Part shown: one piece after another, positions 51,748 through 60,865 of the stretch
How the letters are laid out: every line of letters begins with the position of its first letter
Numbering within the stretch: position 1 is the stretch's first letter
Notes under the pieces: generated by a model
Told to the model about the DNA's origin: nothing
What the model saw: the letters and a program-made list of their open reading frames with translations, nothing else
Database searches by the model: none
Position numbers and translations under genes: made by a program
Source of the DNA: SKVR01 sp964453995
GTDB taxonomy: Bacteria; Bacteroidota; Bacteroidia; Bacteroidales; UBA7960
Assembly: GCA_964453995.1 (NCBI GenBank)
Contig: CAYVQC010000001.1
Span: forward strand, 1 to 64,000
Direction of reading: 5' to 3'
DNA: 64,000 nt

Positions 51748-52932
51748 ATGAGCAATATATTTTACATAGAAGTAGGTGTTTTTCAAAAAAATCATACAGG
51801 GGAAAGGATATGTGGGGATACCTTTTTGTCGAAGAAAGTCAAGGAAGAAAATCGCACTATTGTTGTGCTTTCTGATGGCATGGGACATGGGGTAAAAGCC
51901 AACCTTTTGGCTACCCTCACTGCAACAATGGCGCTGAACTTTACTGTAGAGCACAAAGACGTTCATAAAATTGCAGAGATCATCATGAATACTTTGCCCG
52001 TTTGCAGTGAGCGCAAGATCAGCTATTCAACCTTCACCATCATAGATATTGAAGAAAACGGGCAAACCACCATTATCAATTATGACAACCCTGATTGCAT
52101 TATTATGCGGGATTCGGAATTATATACACCCGAATGGCATGTAATATCACTGGACTCAGAGAATTCAAAGGACAAAGAAATTAAGGCCTGTACTTTCAGG
52201 GCCGAAAAAGAAGACCGTATTGTAATATTCACTGATGGGGTCACACAATCAGGTTTGGGTAAAGGCAAATACCTGCTGGGGTTTGGCTGGGAAAATACAC
52301 GTGATTTTATTAAAGCCAGAGTTACAGAAAAAAGAAATATATCAGCCACCCGCCTTGCAGCATCGATTGTTAATAAAGCCCATGCAAATGACGAATATCA
52401 AGCCAAAGACGATATCAGTGCAGCAGTTGTTTATTTCAGAGAACCCAGGAAATTGCTCTTATGCTCTGGCCCTCCCTTTGACAAGGCCAAGGATGACCTA
52501 CTGGCCGAAAAAGTAAGATCATTTCCGGGAAAGAAGATTCTTTCGGGCGGAACTACGGTTGATATTATTTCAAGAAAGCTTGAAATACCCGTTGAAGATA
52601 CCCTTGAATTCAATGATCCCGATCTGCCACCTGAATCGAAAATGCAAGGGATCGATCTTGTTACTGAAGGAATACTTACGTTAAGCAAGGTATCTAACCT
52701 ACTTGAACACCATAATGAAAGATCAGAACCGGGCAACGGGCCTGCAGACAAAATCCTGCATCTGCTGCTGCAAAGCGATGAAATAGTTTTATATATCGGA
52801 ACAGCAATTAATGTAGCCCACCAGGATCCTAATCTGCCGGTAGAACTGGAAATCAGAAGAAGTGTAGCAAAAAAAATTGCCAGGCTGCTTGAAGAGAAAT
52901 ACCTGAAGGAGGTTACCCTAAAATTTATTTAA
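51748..52932 (+). CDS. SpoIIE-type PP2C phosphatase linked to the hydrogenase-like sensor
   Basis: The 394-residue cytoplasmic protein has a PPM/SpoIIE Ser/Thr phosphatase domain in residues 1-230. Metal-binding segments are VVLSDGMGHGVKA, VIFTDGVTQ and AKDDISAAVVYF. A C-terminal domain of about 160 residues (SGPPFDKAKDDLLAEKVRSFPG, GTTVDIISRKL and DLVTEGILTLSKV) resembles the extension seen on clostridial hydrogenase-linked phosphatases. Its function is not known to me. SpoIIE phosphatases usually dephosphorylate an anti-sigma antagonist or similar protein; none is encoded nearby, so the target is open. Confidence 0.88.
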   Translation: MSNIFYIEVGVFQKNHTGERICGDTFLSKKVKEENRTIVVLSDGMGHGVKANLLATLTATMALNFTVEHKDVHKIAEIIMNTLPVCSERKISYSTFTIIDIEENGQTTIINYDNPDCIIMRDSELYTPEWHVISLDSENSKDKEIKACTFRAEKEDRIVIFTDGVTQSGLGKGKYLLGFGWENTRDFIKARVTEKRNISATRLAASIVNKAHANDEYQAKDDISAAVVYFREPRKLLLCSGPPFDKAKDDLLAEKVRSFPGKKILSGGTTVDIISRKLEIPVEDTLEFNDPDLPPESKMQGIDLVTEGILTLSKVSNLLEHHNERSEPGNGPADKILHLLLQSDEIVLYIGTAINVAHQDPNLPVELEIRRSVAKKIARLLEEKYLKEVTLKFI

Positions 52933-53154
52933 TCACCCGTTTTTACAGAAACACCTCTTTATCAAATAAATCAACAAATAATTACGACCAATACCGCTAA
53001 TTTCCCTTATTTTTATTCAGTCTAAATAACTATTTGTAAAATGTTTTTTGAAAATTGCAACTTTCTTGGATGTGTATTCTGTTGATTTACAACTGAAAAG
53101 CAACCAAAATGATCTTTATGGAAGTTTTTTAGCATTTTGTCGATCTTTTTTGTT

Positions 53155-53185
53155 TTTGGTATTTGGTTTTTAATGTCTATATTTG
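53155..53185 (+). promoter_or_regulatory. Hybrid kinase promoter (TTTG-N19-TATATTTG)
   Basis: TTTG at 53155-53158, exactly 19 nt, then TATATTTG at 53178-53185: a full Bacteroidota consensus. The transcript would start near 53192, inside the first inverted repeat, leaving a leader of about 85 nt. Confidence 0.75.
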
Positions 53186-53189
53186 TGCC

Positions 53190-53209
53190 GTTGATTGTTT
53201 TTAATCAAC
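53190..53209. promoter_or_regulatory. Inverted repeat at the transcription start
   Basis: GTTGATT (53190-53196) and AATCAAC (53203-53209) form a perfect 7-bp inverted repeat around GTTTTT. It covers the predicted transcription start, which fits a repressor operator better than a transcribed hairpin. Confidence 0.45.
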
Positions 53210-53232
53210 AAAATCCGACAACACAAACACAT

Positions 53233-53257
53233 AAATTAGCATTTCGTCTGCTAATTT
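53233..53257 (+). promoter_or_regulatory. Leader hairpin before the five-codon frame
   Basis: AAATTAGC (53233-53240) and GCTAATTT (53250-53257) form a perfect 8-bp stem with a 9-nt loop, ending 4 nt before an ATG. It could limit ribosome access. Confidence 0.45.
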
Positions 53258-53261
53258 CAAA

Positions 53262-53279
53262 ATGAGAACAACAAAGTGA
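53262..53279 (+). CDS. Possible five-codon leader peptide overlapping the kinase start
   Basis: ATG AGA ACA ACA AAG TGA encodes MRTTK. Its stop TGA overlaps the GTG start of the hybrid kinase (GTGA), an arrangement that permits translational coupling. It is too short for any similarity evidence, so it could be chance. Confidence 0.3.
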   Translation: MRTTK

Positions 53280-56035
53280 AAAGGTTTTTCATATCTTTAC
53301 TTTCAATCTTTTCTCTTGTACTGATTATACTTGTTATCGTATTGTTCCAGATAGGGAATGCTAAAATCCTCCCGGTGCATTCAAAAAGTATAAACAGCGA
53401 GATACTCACTTTTTCCCTTCAAGATGATAAGGGTGGAAAAAGTGAGTATGTTGTAAATTCTCCTCTGTTATTTGCCAGCTTGGACAAGGCTTCCCCCATC
53501 CAACAAAGTTTTGCTTCTCAAACTACAGGTAATTCACAGCTTGCAGCCACTCCCGCCATATCTGTACTCCAGGAAAAGCTCCCTTTTTTAGCCAATCTTT
53601 ATATCGTAATCGCCCTTCTTTTACTAACCGTGGGCATCCTGGTGCTGTTGCTCTATAAAACCTACCAGGTCCGAAAATCAACACAGCGATCAGAAAAACG
53701 GTTTCGATCTATGCTGGATTCAAATCCTTCGGCTATAATGATATTTCAGAATTTTAAGCTTCGATATGTAAACTCTGCCTTCTCAACATTGACCGGCTAT
53801 TCTTCTGATGAACTGCAAAAAATGGAAGTATGGCAGCTCATACATCCTGACAGCATTGCAAACCCTCTACCCGATTCCCTGGAAATTGAAGGCAAAAGCT
53901 TCAACTTCAGGGGTGAATTTGAGATCATTACAAAAAACAGGGAAGCCCGCTGGGTAGATATGTCAACACGTTCGGTTGAATTTGAAGGAAAACCTGCAGT
54001 ATTGGCTTCTGCTATAGATATTACCGATAAAAAGAATGACCAGAAACAGCTTATAGAAAAGGAAGAACGCTATAAAAATTTCTTCTCAAAAAATTCAGCA
54101 GTGATGCTGATCACAGATCCTGATACCGGTCATATTCATGATGCCAACAAAGCTGCTTCGGACTACTACGGTTACTCGAGAGAAGAATTGATCGGGAAGA
54201 ATATCACTGATCTGAATGTTCTTTCTGATGAGCAGATAAAAGAACAGATGCAGAAAGCCAAAAGTGATCAGAAGTCTTATTATTACTTACGACAAAAGCT
54301 TGCCGATGGTTCTGAAAGAGATGTGGAAGTTTATACCAGTCAAATTATGGTGCAGTCAATGATATACAATTACTGTATTATTTTTGACATTACAGAGCGA
54401 ATGCATATTGAGCGTGAACTAAAAAAGGCTAAAGAACAGGCTGAAGAAGCCACAAAGGTAAAATCATTTTTTGTTTCAAACCTGAGCCATGAAATTCGCA
54501 ATCCACTCAATTCTATTATTGGCCTTACCGACCTTATGATTGAAGCAGAGGATCTCTCTGAAGTGCAAATGAAGAATATGGAATCTATCAAATATGCTTC
54601 TGATCACCTGCTTGGAGTAATTAATGATGTTCTTGACTTCTCTAAGCTGGAAGCAGGAAAAGTAGAAATTGAAAACATCGATTTTGATCTTTACAAACTT
54701 GTAAGCGAAACTGCCAAAACATTCGAGTTTAAAGCAAAAGAAAAAGGACTTGACCTGAATGTGAGCATGGATCCCACATTACCGCCTGTTCTTAAGGGTG
54801 ACCCGTCTAGGTTAAGACAGATCCTTATAAACCTTATCAGCAATGCACTCAAATTTACTGATGAAGGGCATATTGATATTCAGCTGAAGGTTTTGAATAA
54901 AGAAGATGGCAAGGTTGAAATAAAATTCTCCGTTTCCGATACTGGCTTTGGGATCCCTGAAGAAAAACAGCAAATACTCTTTCAAAGCTTTATGCAGGTT
55001 AACAATGGATCATCCTCTCAAATGGAGGGTACCGGTTTGGGGCTGGCCATTAGTAAAAAGCTGGTGGAACTTCAGCAAGGTACCATTGGAATGAAAAGTA
55101 TTGTTGGAATGGGTTCAACTTTCTGGTTTACAATTCCCTATGAAACATCAGATAAAGTTTTTGTACCAGATCTGAGCAAAAGGGGAATTCAGATGAGAAA
55201 TCTTTCGGGCATAAAAATTCTACTGGTGGAAGACGATCAGATGAACCAGTTTGTAATGAAACAAATCCTTGAAAAATGGAATGCCACTTTAGATATTGCC
55301 CGCAATGGACGTGAAGCCATAGCCAAACTGGAAAAGTCAGATTATAGCATTGTGCTTATGGATCTGCACATGCCCGAGGTAAATGGTTATGAAGCCACCA
55401 GGATGATTCGCAACCCGCAATCAACTGTTCGCGATCATTCCATACCCATAGTAGCCCTTACTGCTGATGTAACTACAGAAACCCGTCAGAAGGTAAAAGA
55501 AGCTGGTATGAATGATTTCATTACCAAACCCTCCAAACAGGAAAAGATTTACGAAACCATTTCCAAGGTAATATCAGGACATAAAACAACCTTTATTGCC
55601 AGGAAAGAACCTGAAACGGATATTCTTGAAGAAAACAAGAATAAGACTGAAAAATCCAAACTTCGCATCAAAAAAGCGCTGACCGATATTTTTGATGAAG
55701 ATACCGATGGTATCATTGCGCTCATAGCCAGATTCATAAAAGAAATTCCACGCACCATCGTTGGAATAAACGAGGCCTATTACGACCAGGACTATGCAAC
55801 CGTGGGTAAGCTGGTACATAAGATCAAACCAGGATACAGCTATATGGGTTTTAGTGAGGTTTCTGAAAAGATATCCCGCATACAGGAGCTTACCAAGTCG
55901 AGGGGCAATCTCGATGAACTGGAGCATCTATGCAAAGAACTGGACGAAGATTCAAGGTATATTGTCAATATTCTCAGGGAAATACATAAAGAATACATGA
56001 AGGATAATTCCATAGGGATTGGCCAAAAGACCTGA
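53276..56035 (+). CDS. Hybrid sensor histidine kinase (PAS-PAS-HisKA-HATPase-REC-Hpt)
   Basis: The 919-residue membrane sensor starts at a GTG. The next in-frame Met lies beyond both membrane helices, so GTG is required to keep them (about 5-27 and 107-128). The extracytoplasmic loop between has no recognised fold. Two PAS domains (about 142-260 and 266-385) come next, then HisKA with SNLSHEIRNPLNSI and HATPase with NLISNALKFT and GTGLGLAI. A receiver (VLMDLHMPEVNG as acceptor site) and a C-terminal Hpt domain with KLVHKIKPGYSYMG follow. This allows an internal four-step relay. No separate regulator is adjacent, so its final target is unknown. Confidence 0.9.
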   Translation: MKRFFISLLSIFSLVLIILVIVLFQIGNAKILPVHSKSINSEILTFSLQDDKGGKSEYVVNSPLLFASLDKASPIQQSFASQTTGNSQLAATPAISVLQEKLPFLANLYIVIALLLLTVGILVLLLYKTYQVRKSTQRSEKRFRSMLDSNPSAIMIFQNFKLRYVNSAFSTLTGYSSDELQKMEVWQLIHPDSIANPLPDSLEIEGKSFNFRGEFEIITKNREARWVDMSTRSVEFEGKPAVLASAIDITDKKNDQKQLIEKEERYKNFFSKNSAVMLITDPDTGHIHDANKAASDYYGYSREELIGKNITDLNVLSDEQIKEQMQKAKSDQKSYYYLRQKLADGSERDVEVYTSQIMVQSMIYNYCIIFDITERMHIERELKKAKEQAEEATKVKSFFVSNLSHEIRNPLNSIIGLTDLMIEAEDLSEVQMKNMESIKYASDHLLGVINDVLDFSKLEAGKVEIENIDFDLYKLVSETAKTFEFKAKEKGLDLNVSMDPTLPPVLKGDPSRLRQILINLISNALKFTDEGHIDIQLKVLNKEDGKVEIKFSVSDTGFGIPEEKQQILFQSFMQVNNGSSSQMEGTGLGLAISKKLVELQQGTIGMKSIVGMGSTFWFTIPYETSDKVFVPDLSKRGIQMRNLSGIKILLVEDDQMNQFVMKQILEKWNATLDIARNGREAIAKLEKSDYSIVLMDLHMPEVNGYEATRMIRNPQSTVRDHSIPIVALTADVTTETRQKVKEAGMNDFITKPSKQEKIYETISKVISGHKTTFIARKEPETDILEENKNKTEKSKLRIKKALTDIFDEDTDGIIALIARFIKEIPRTIVGINEAYYDQDYATVGKLVHKIKPGYSYMGFSEVSEKISRIQELTKSRGNLDELEHLCKELDEDSRYIVNILREIHKEYMKDNSIGIGQKT

Positions 56036-56063
56036 TTTATTCATAGAGATATTATTAAAATTG

Positions 56064-56071
56064 TAATTTTG
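56064..56071 (+). promoter_or_regulatory. Probable ribD promoter, -7 element
   Basis: TAATTTTG matches TAnnTTTG and implies a leader of about 27 nt before the ribD ATG. The -33 box is weak. Confidence 0.4.
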
Positions 56072-56103
56072 GCCCTTGAAAAACAACCAGGAGGCCTTTT
56101 TTT

Positions 56104-57162
56104 ATGGAATCTCATGAGGTATATATGGAACGTTGTCTTGAGCTTGCCCGGCAAGGACTCGGACATGTTGCACCTAATCCTTTGGTGGGTAGCGTAATTG
56201 TTTACGAGGGTAAAGTTATAGGGGAAGGCTACCACCGTCAATACGGCAAGGCTCATGCGGAAGTAAACGCGATCAACTCCGTAAAAGAAAAAGAACTTCT
56301 CCCCCATTCAACAATCTATGTCAGCCTTGAGCCTTGCTGCCATCATGGAAAAACACCACCCTGCACTGATTTGATCATTGCAAATAAAATACCCCATGTA
56401 GTAATAGGATGCGTAGACCCATATGATGTAGTAGCAGGAAAAGGGATTTCGAGGCTTAGAAATCATGGTATAAAGGTAGATGTAGGTATACTTAAAAGCA
56501 GGGCTATGCATGTAAACCGCAGGTTTTTTACCTTTCATGAGAAAAAAAGACCCTATATTATTTTAAAATGGGCTCAAACCGCCGATGCTTTCATTGATAT
56601 TGAGCGATTACCCGGCACACCTGCCCGACCTACCTGGATCACCTCAGAAAAACTGAGAATGCTTGTGCATAAATGGCGCACCGAAGAACAAGCCATTATG
56701 GTGGGTACTATTACTGCACTTAAAGACAATCCAAAGCTGAATGTCAGAGACTGGACGGGCAAAAACCCCATCAGGATAGTACTCGATGAAAACCTGACCT
56801 TATCTTCCTCTTTGCATTTGTTTGACAACAGCCAACCTACACTGGTGTTTAACCAGCTAACTGAAAAACAAGAAGGAAAAATTCAATGGATAAAAACGGA
56901 TTTTGCAAGCCCTGATTTTCTGCACCACATGCTAACCATCCTCTACACTCACAACATCCAGTCCCTTATTGTAGAAGGAGGACAAAAGCTATTAAAAGCC
57001 TTCATCAGTAGCAATTTATGGGATGAAGCCAGAATTTTCCAGGGTAGTAAGTTTTTTGAAAAAGGATTGAGAGCTCCTACCCTGCCTCTTACCAAATTCA
57101 GCCAGGTATTTATTGGTAAGGAGATCCTTTACTGGATCAGCAATACTCAAAAGTATATATAA
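56104..57162 (+). CDS. ribD: Bifunctional riboflavin biosynthesis deaminase/reductase RibD
   Basis: RibD deaminates and then reduces the pyrimidine intermediate of riboflavin synthesis. In this 352-residue protein the deaminase half has GHVAPNPLVGSVIV and the zinc ligands His51 (HAE), Cys78 and Cys87 (PCCHHGKTPPC). The reductase half starts around 145 with RPYIILKWAQTADAFI and includes ITSEKLRMLVHKWRTEEQAIMVG and VEGGQKLLKAF. Both halves appear intact. Other rib genes are not adjacent; the RibF-like gene lies about 16 kb away. Confidence 0.94.
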   Translation: MESHEVYMERCLELARQGLGHVAPNPLVGSVIVYEGKVIGEGYHRQYGKAHAEVNAINSVKEKELLPHSTIYVSLEPCCHHGKTPPCTDLIIANKIPHVVIGCVDPYDVVAGKGISRLRNHGIKVDVGILKSRAMHVNRRFFTFHEKKRPYIILKWAQTADAFIDIERLPGTPARPTWITSEKLRMLVHKWRTEEQAIMVGTITALKDNPKLNVRDWTGKNPIRIVLDENLTLSSSLHLFDNSQPTLVFNQLTEKQEGKIQWIKTDFASPDFLHHMLTILYTHNIQSLIVEGGQKLLKAFISSNLWDEARIFQGSKFFEKGLRAPTLPLTKFSQVFIGKEILYWISNTQKYI

Positions 57163-57173
57163 TCATTGGCGAA

Positions 57174-58031
57174 ATGGAAAACATCATCCTGGCTGTATTC
57201 TTTTCCTCATGTATCATTGTAACATTCCGACTTTTTACCAGGTTAAGAATTGATAATCTTCAGGCAATCACCGTTAATTATTTTGCGGCTGCTATTCTTT
57301 CTTTTTTGGCACACGGGCAAGAGTTTGCCTTTACACAACTTGTATATCGTTCCTGGTTTCCCTGGGCAGTGGCCAATGGATTCCTGTTTATCGTGGTTTT
57401 CCTTGTTTTTGCTCATTCAGCTCAAAAGGCTGGTGTTGCCATTACAGCTGTAGCAAGCAAAATGTCGGTAATCATTCCCGTAACCATTGGGTTAATGATC
57501 TACGGAGATTCAATCAATACTTTTAAAATAGCAGGGATACTATCAGCCTTTCCGGCTTTCTTCCTGATCTTTTATAAAAGAAAAAAACTGGAGGGCGATA
57601 CAAAGTATTGGTTTTTACCGCTTATACTGTTCCTGGGTACAGGAGCAAATGACAGTGTCATGAAACATGCCCGGATGTATTTCGTCGGTGATGAATATCT
57701 CCTTTTCCTGGGCACCATTTTTTTTCTGGCATTAGTAATTGGCTTAATCGTAATATTTTCAGGATTAGCCACCCGAGTTCCCAAATCTTTAACACTCAAA
57801 AATATTATAGCCGGACTAATCCTGGGCTATTTTAACTACAGCTCAACCATGTACTTTCTGAGAAGCATTGCTGTTTTTGAAAGTTCAGTGTTTTTCCCAA
57901 TATTTAATGTAAGTATTGTAAGTATGGGAGCCTTAATCGGCTGGCTCGTATTCCGCGAGAATCTAAATCTGAAAAACTGGCTTGGAATATTACTTGCCAT
58001 CGTAACCATTTTGCTGATTGCTTTTTCGTAA
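57174..58031 (+). CDS. EamA-type drug/metabolite transporter
   Basis: This 285-residue inner-membrane protein has ten predicted helices arranged as two five-helix EamA halves. The second begins near residue 140 (YWFLPLILFLGTGANDSVMK). The segment AVASKMSVIIPVTIGLMIYGDS and the terminal helix NWLGILLAIVTILLIAF are typical of the DMT superfamily. The substrate is unknown. The gene starts 11 nt after ribD, so it may export or import a flavin-pathway compound, but position alone is weak evidence. Confidence 0.85.
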   Translation: MENIILAVFFSSCIIVTFRLFTRLRIDNLQAITVNYFAAAILSFLAHGQEFAFTQLVYRSWFPWAVANGFLFIVVFLVFAHSAQKAGVAITAVASKMSVIIPVTIGLMIYGDSINTFKIAGILSAFPAFFLIFYKRKKLEGDTKYWFLPLILFLGTGANDSVMKHARMYFVGDEYLLFLGTIFFLALVIGLIVIFSGLATRVPKSLTLKNIIAGLILGYFNYSSTMYFLRSIAVFESSVFFPIFNVSIVSMGALIGWLVFRENLNLKNWLGILLAIVTILLIAFS

Positions 58032-58060
58032 AACCGAAAATAATTAAAATACTGTTGACC

Positions 58061-58672
58061 ATGTTTGAAGATACTTACAAAACCATTACCTCGCAAAGTG
58101 AAGGGCTATATAAAGACAAAGGCAGCAAATTCATTGCATTGGCAATGCCCGTAAAAACCGAAGAGGAAGTGAAAATACATTTACAGGAAATCAGAAAACA
58201 ATATTATGATGCCCGCCATCATTGCTACGCTTATGCTCTGGGGCCCGCGAGGGATGCTTTCAGAACCAATGATGACGGCGAACCCTCTGGTACGGCAGGA
58301 AAACCCATTTATGGCCAAATCCTTTCTCATGACCTTACCAATATTCTTATTGTGGTGATCCGTTACTTTGGCGGGGTAAAACTGGGTGTAAGAGGATTAA
58401 TCAATGCTTATAAATACGCCGCTGCCGAAGCAATTCTCAATAACAAGATAGAAGAGAAAATCATCCGGGAAGTATATGAACTAAGTTTTGACTATCCACT
58501 AATGAATGATGTGATGAAAATAGTAAAAGATTACGATCTGGAACAAATCTCACATGATTTTGCTATTTCCTGTAAGTTAAAGTTTGCCGTGAGAAGAAGT
58601 CTTGCAGATAATGTTAAAAATATTTTCAATTCAATGTATGGAGTGGAAATAATATATGTACATACAATTTAG
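58061..58672 (+). CDS. YigZ/IMPACT family protein
   Basis: The 203-residue cytoplasmic protein has the UPF0029/IMPACT N-terminal domain: KDKGSKFIALAMPV, the ARHHCYAYALGP segment, and DDGEPSGTAGKPIYGQI followed by VVIRYFGGVKLGVRGLINAY. A C-terminal ferredoxin-like domain (about 135-203) follows. The frame opens with TTG at 58055, but the ATG at 58061 gives the expected N terminus. The family is linked to translation control in eukaryotes; the bacterial role is not well defined. Confidence 0.9.
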   Translation: MFEDTYKTITSQSEGLYKDKGSKFIALAMPVKTEEEVKIHLQEIRKQYYDARHHCYAYALGPARDAFRTNDDGEPSGTAGKPIYGQILSHDLTNILIVVIRYFGGVKLGVRGLINAYKYAAAEAILNNKIEEKIIREVYELSFDYPLMNDVMKIVKDYDLEQISHDFAISCKLKFAVRRSLADNVKNIFNSMYGVEIIYVHTI

Positions 58673-58908
58673 GTTTTAGAGCCCAAAGCTATTACAGCAA
58701 TCAAGTTTCACATCTGCCTGATTAGCAATTGCTTAATTTGACTAGTCGACAAAAAACTGTAAAAGAGCAACTTAAAACATTTTTTCGTGGGCATAAAACA
58801 TCGTTCCGTGAAATGAGTTTAAATAAGAGGACTAAGCATTATTAAATTGCTTTTTTGCTCAATAAGTAGTACTATTGTTGTTCCGTTTTTTTTTAACCAC
58901 AACCATTC

Positions 58909-59682
58909 ATGATAAAGATAAGGGTATTACTTTACTTCTTAACAGTCACGCTGTTTCTGCAAAGCGGTTGTAAAGATCAAAAGCAACCCTTTTCATTTAA
59001 AGGAACAACGATACTCATTGATACCATCAACGCACCCCAAGAAGACAGCTTAGTGCAATCCATTATTGTTGAGTATAGTGAAAGCCTCAAATCCGACATG
59101 AGCCGTGTTCTTGTGCATTCAGCACATGTAATGGAGCGGGGCACCCCACAAGGCAGACTCAATAACTTCGTAGCCGACCTGGTGCTGGAAACGGGAAGAG
59201 AGTTATACAATCCCGAAGATGATAAACCCATTGATTTTTGTCTTCTCAATTATGGAGGATTAAGGGTTCCTCTGCCAGAGGGAGAGATAACTTATGAAAG
59301 AGTTTATGAACTGCTACCCTTCGAAAATGAAATGGTAGTTGTAACACTTAGCGGAGAAAAGACTCGTGAGCTTTTCCATTACCTGGCCGAGGCATCTGTA
59401 GGAATGCCCGTTTCCGGAGTAAAGCTAACTATAGAAAACAATAAACCTGTCTCTATTGAAATAAACAACCAGGAATTTGATGTGAGTAAAAATTATAAAG
59501 TACTTACGTCTGATTATCTGGCCGGAGGCGGCGATAACATGAACTTTTTTCTTCAACCCATCAATTATGAGCTTCTTGGAATGCGTGTTAGAGACGCGAT
59601 AATAAATTTTATGCAACGGGAACATGCCCGGGGCAATAAAATCCGATCGGAGCTCGACGAGAGAATCACTATAAAGAAATAG
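58909..59682 (+). CDS. Lipoprotein with 5'-nucleotidase C-terminal domain
   Basis: The 257-residue protein has a lipoprotein signal (LFLQSGC, Cys21). It contains only the substrate-binding half of UshA-type 5'-nucleotidases: GRLNNFVADLVLETG, FCLLNYGGLRVPLPEGEITYERVYELLPFENEMVVVTLSG and the late VLTSDYLAGGGDNM. The metallophosphatase half is encoded separately by the next gene, 105 nt downstream. Together they would hydrolyse nucleotides outside the cytoplasm. Confidence 0.88.
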   Translation: MIKIRVLLYFLTVTLFLQSGCKDQKQPFSFKGTTILIDTINAPQEDSLVQSIIVEYSESLKSDMSRVLVHSAHVMERGTPQGRLNNFVADLVLETGRELYNPEDDKPIDFCLLNYGGLRVPLPEGEITYERVYELLPFENEMVVVTLSGEKTRELFHYLAEASVGMPVSGVKLTIENNKPVSIEINNQEFDVSKNYKVLTSDYLAGGGDNMNFFLQPINYELLGMRVRDAIINFMQREHARGNKIRSELDERITIKK

Positions 59683-59787
59683 GCACCAGATTTTTTGATA
59701 TTTCTTTATGTGCCTGCAGGTACAATAGTTTTTCGCATGTAAGATTTTAGAATTTACTTTCATCTATTATTAAATAAGCAGGTAACT

Positions 59788-60693
59788 ATGGCATTAGAAA
59801 AGATAAACAGAAGAACCTTTGCCAAAAGAACTGCACTTGCCGGTGTTGTCGTTGGAGCAGGTTTGCCATTATGGGGACAAATCAATGATGCTACAGAGCA
59901 TCTTTGTATCCTGCACACCAATGATACCCACAGCCGTATTGATCCTTACCCTGCCAATGATCCAAACTATCCACTGATGGGAGGATACGCCAGAAGAGCC
60001 AGCCTGATCAGTAAAATTAGAAATTCCGTACCGGAAGTACTACTTCTGGATGCCGGAGACATTTTCCAGGGTACGCCTTATTATAATGTATATGGAGGAG
60101 AACCTGAACTTATCCTTATGACCAAAATGGGATATGATGCAGCCACAATGGGAAACCATGAATTCGACAATGGCCTGGAAGGCTTCTTAAAGGTTTTACC
60201 CTATGCTGGCTTTCCCTTCATCATCTCCAATTACGATTTTTCAGATACTGTATTGGACGGTAAAACAGAACTATACAGAGTGTTTCAGCGGGGAAATCTG
60301 AAAATCGGTGTATATGGACTCGGCATCGAGCCCGAAGGTCTGGTAGGAAAGAATCTCTACGCCGGTACCCAATACCTGGACCCGGTAATTGTTGCTACAC
60401 GATTGGAAAGACTTCTAAAAGAAGAACTTAACTGCGATATTATTATTTGCCTCTCGCACCTCGGATACGATTATGAAACATCAAAGGTAAGTGACAGGGT
60501 AATTGCCCGGCAAACACGGTTTACCAATATTATCCTGGGCGGTCATACCCATACATTACTTGATCCGCCAGCCATAGAGGTAAATGCAAACAAAAACCCG
60601 GTATATATCGGACAAACCGGATATGGTGGTGTACGCCTGGGACGCATGGATCTTTTTTTCAATAAAGAGAGCGGAGAGGTTTCTATCGAATGA
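59788..60693 (+). CDS. Tat-type secreted metallophosphatase (5'-nucleotidase catalytic half)
   Basis: The 301-residue protein has an N-terminal twin-arginine type signal (NRRTFAKRTALAGVVVGAG). A calcineurin-like phosphatase domain follows with metal ligands in LHTNDTHSRI (D-x-H), LLDAGDIFQGTP, TMGNHEFDNG (GNHE), CLSHLGYD and GGHTHT. It lacks the C-terminal nucleotide-specificity domain, which the preceding lipoprotein gene supplies. The split arrangement recurs in Bacteroidota to my knowledge. Twin-arginine export would fit folding with metal in the cytoplasm. Confidence 0.9.
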   Translation: MALEKINRRTFAKRTALAGVVVGAGLPLWGQINDATEHLCILHTNDTHSRIDPYPANDPNYPLMGGYARRASLISKIRNSVPEVLLLDAGDIFQGTPYYNVYGGEPELILMTKMGYDAATMGNHEFDNGLEGFLKVLPYAGFPFIISNYDFSDTVLDGKTELYRVFQRGNLKIGVYGLGIEPEGLVGKNLYAGTQYLDPVIVATRLERLLKEELNCDIIICLSHLGYDYETSKVSDRVIARQTRFTNIILGGHTHTLLDPPAIEVNANKNPVYIGQTGYGGVRLGRMDLFFNKESGEVSIE

Positions 60694-60865
60694 ATTAATA
60701 ATATTTTTTGAAATAAACAAGCGTATTTTTACTTTTTTTTTCACTTTTTTTTTCCAATTTTTGTTGACAAGTTTTGCGGGGATATTCATTAAAACCATAC
60801 CACTGTAAATCAACCCTAAAGAGTTAAACAAGTACTAACCAAAAAGATTTTTGATTAAATTAGAG

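Larger units (their letters stand above)
52933..53275. other. Long structured region upstream of the hybrid kinase
   Basis: This 343-nt AT-rich region ends with a consensus promoter (53155-53185), two perfect inverted repeats (53190-53209 and 53233-53257) and a five-codon open frame at 53262-53279. Its first half (52933-53150) shows nothing I can identify. Confidence 0.55.

Noticed and set aside
60694..60865. Possible replication origin beside dnaA
   Set aside because: The region has a T-rich pyrimidine tract, but I find no cluster of DnaA boxes (TTATCCACA type). GC-skew of the whole replicon would be needed to decide.
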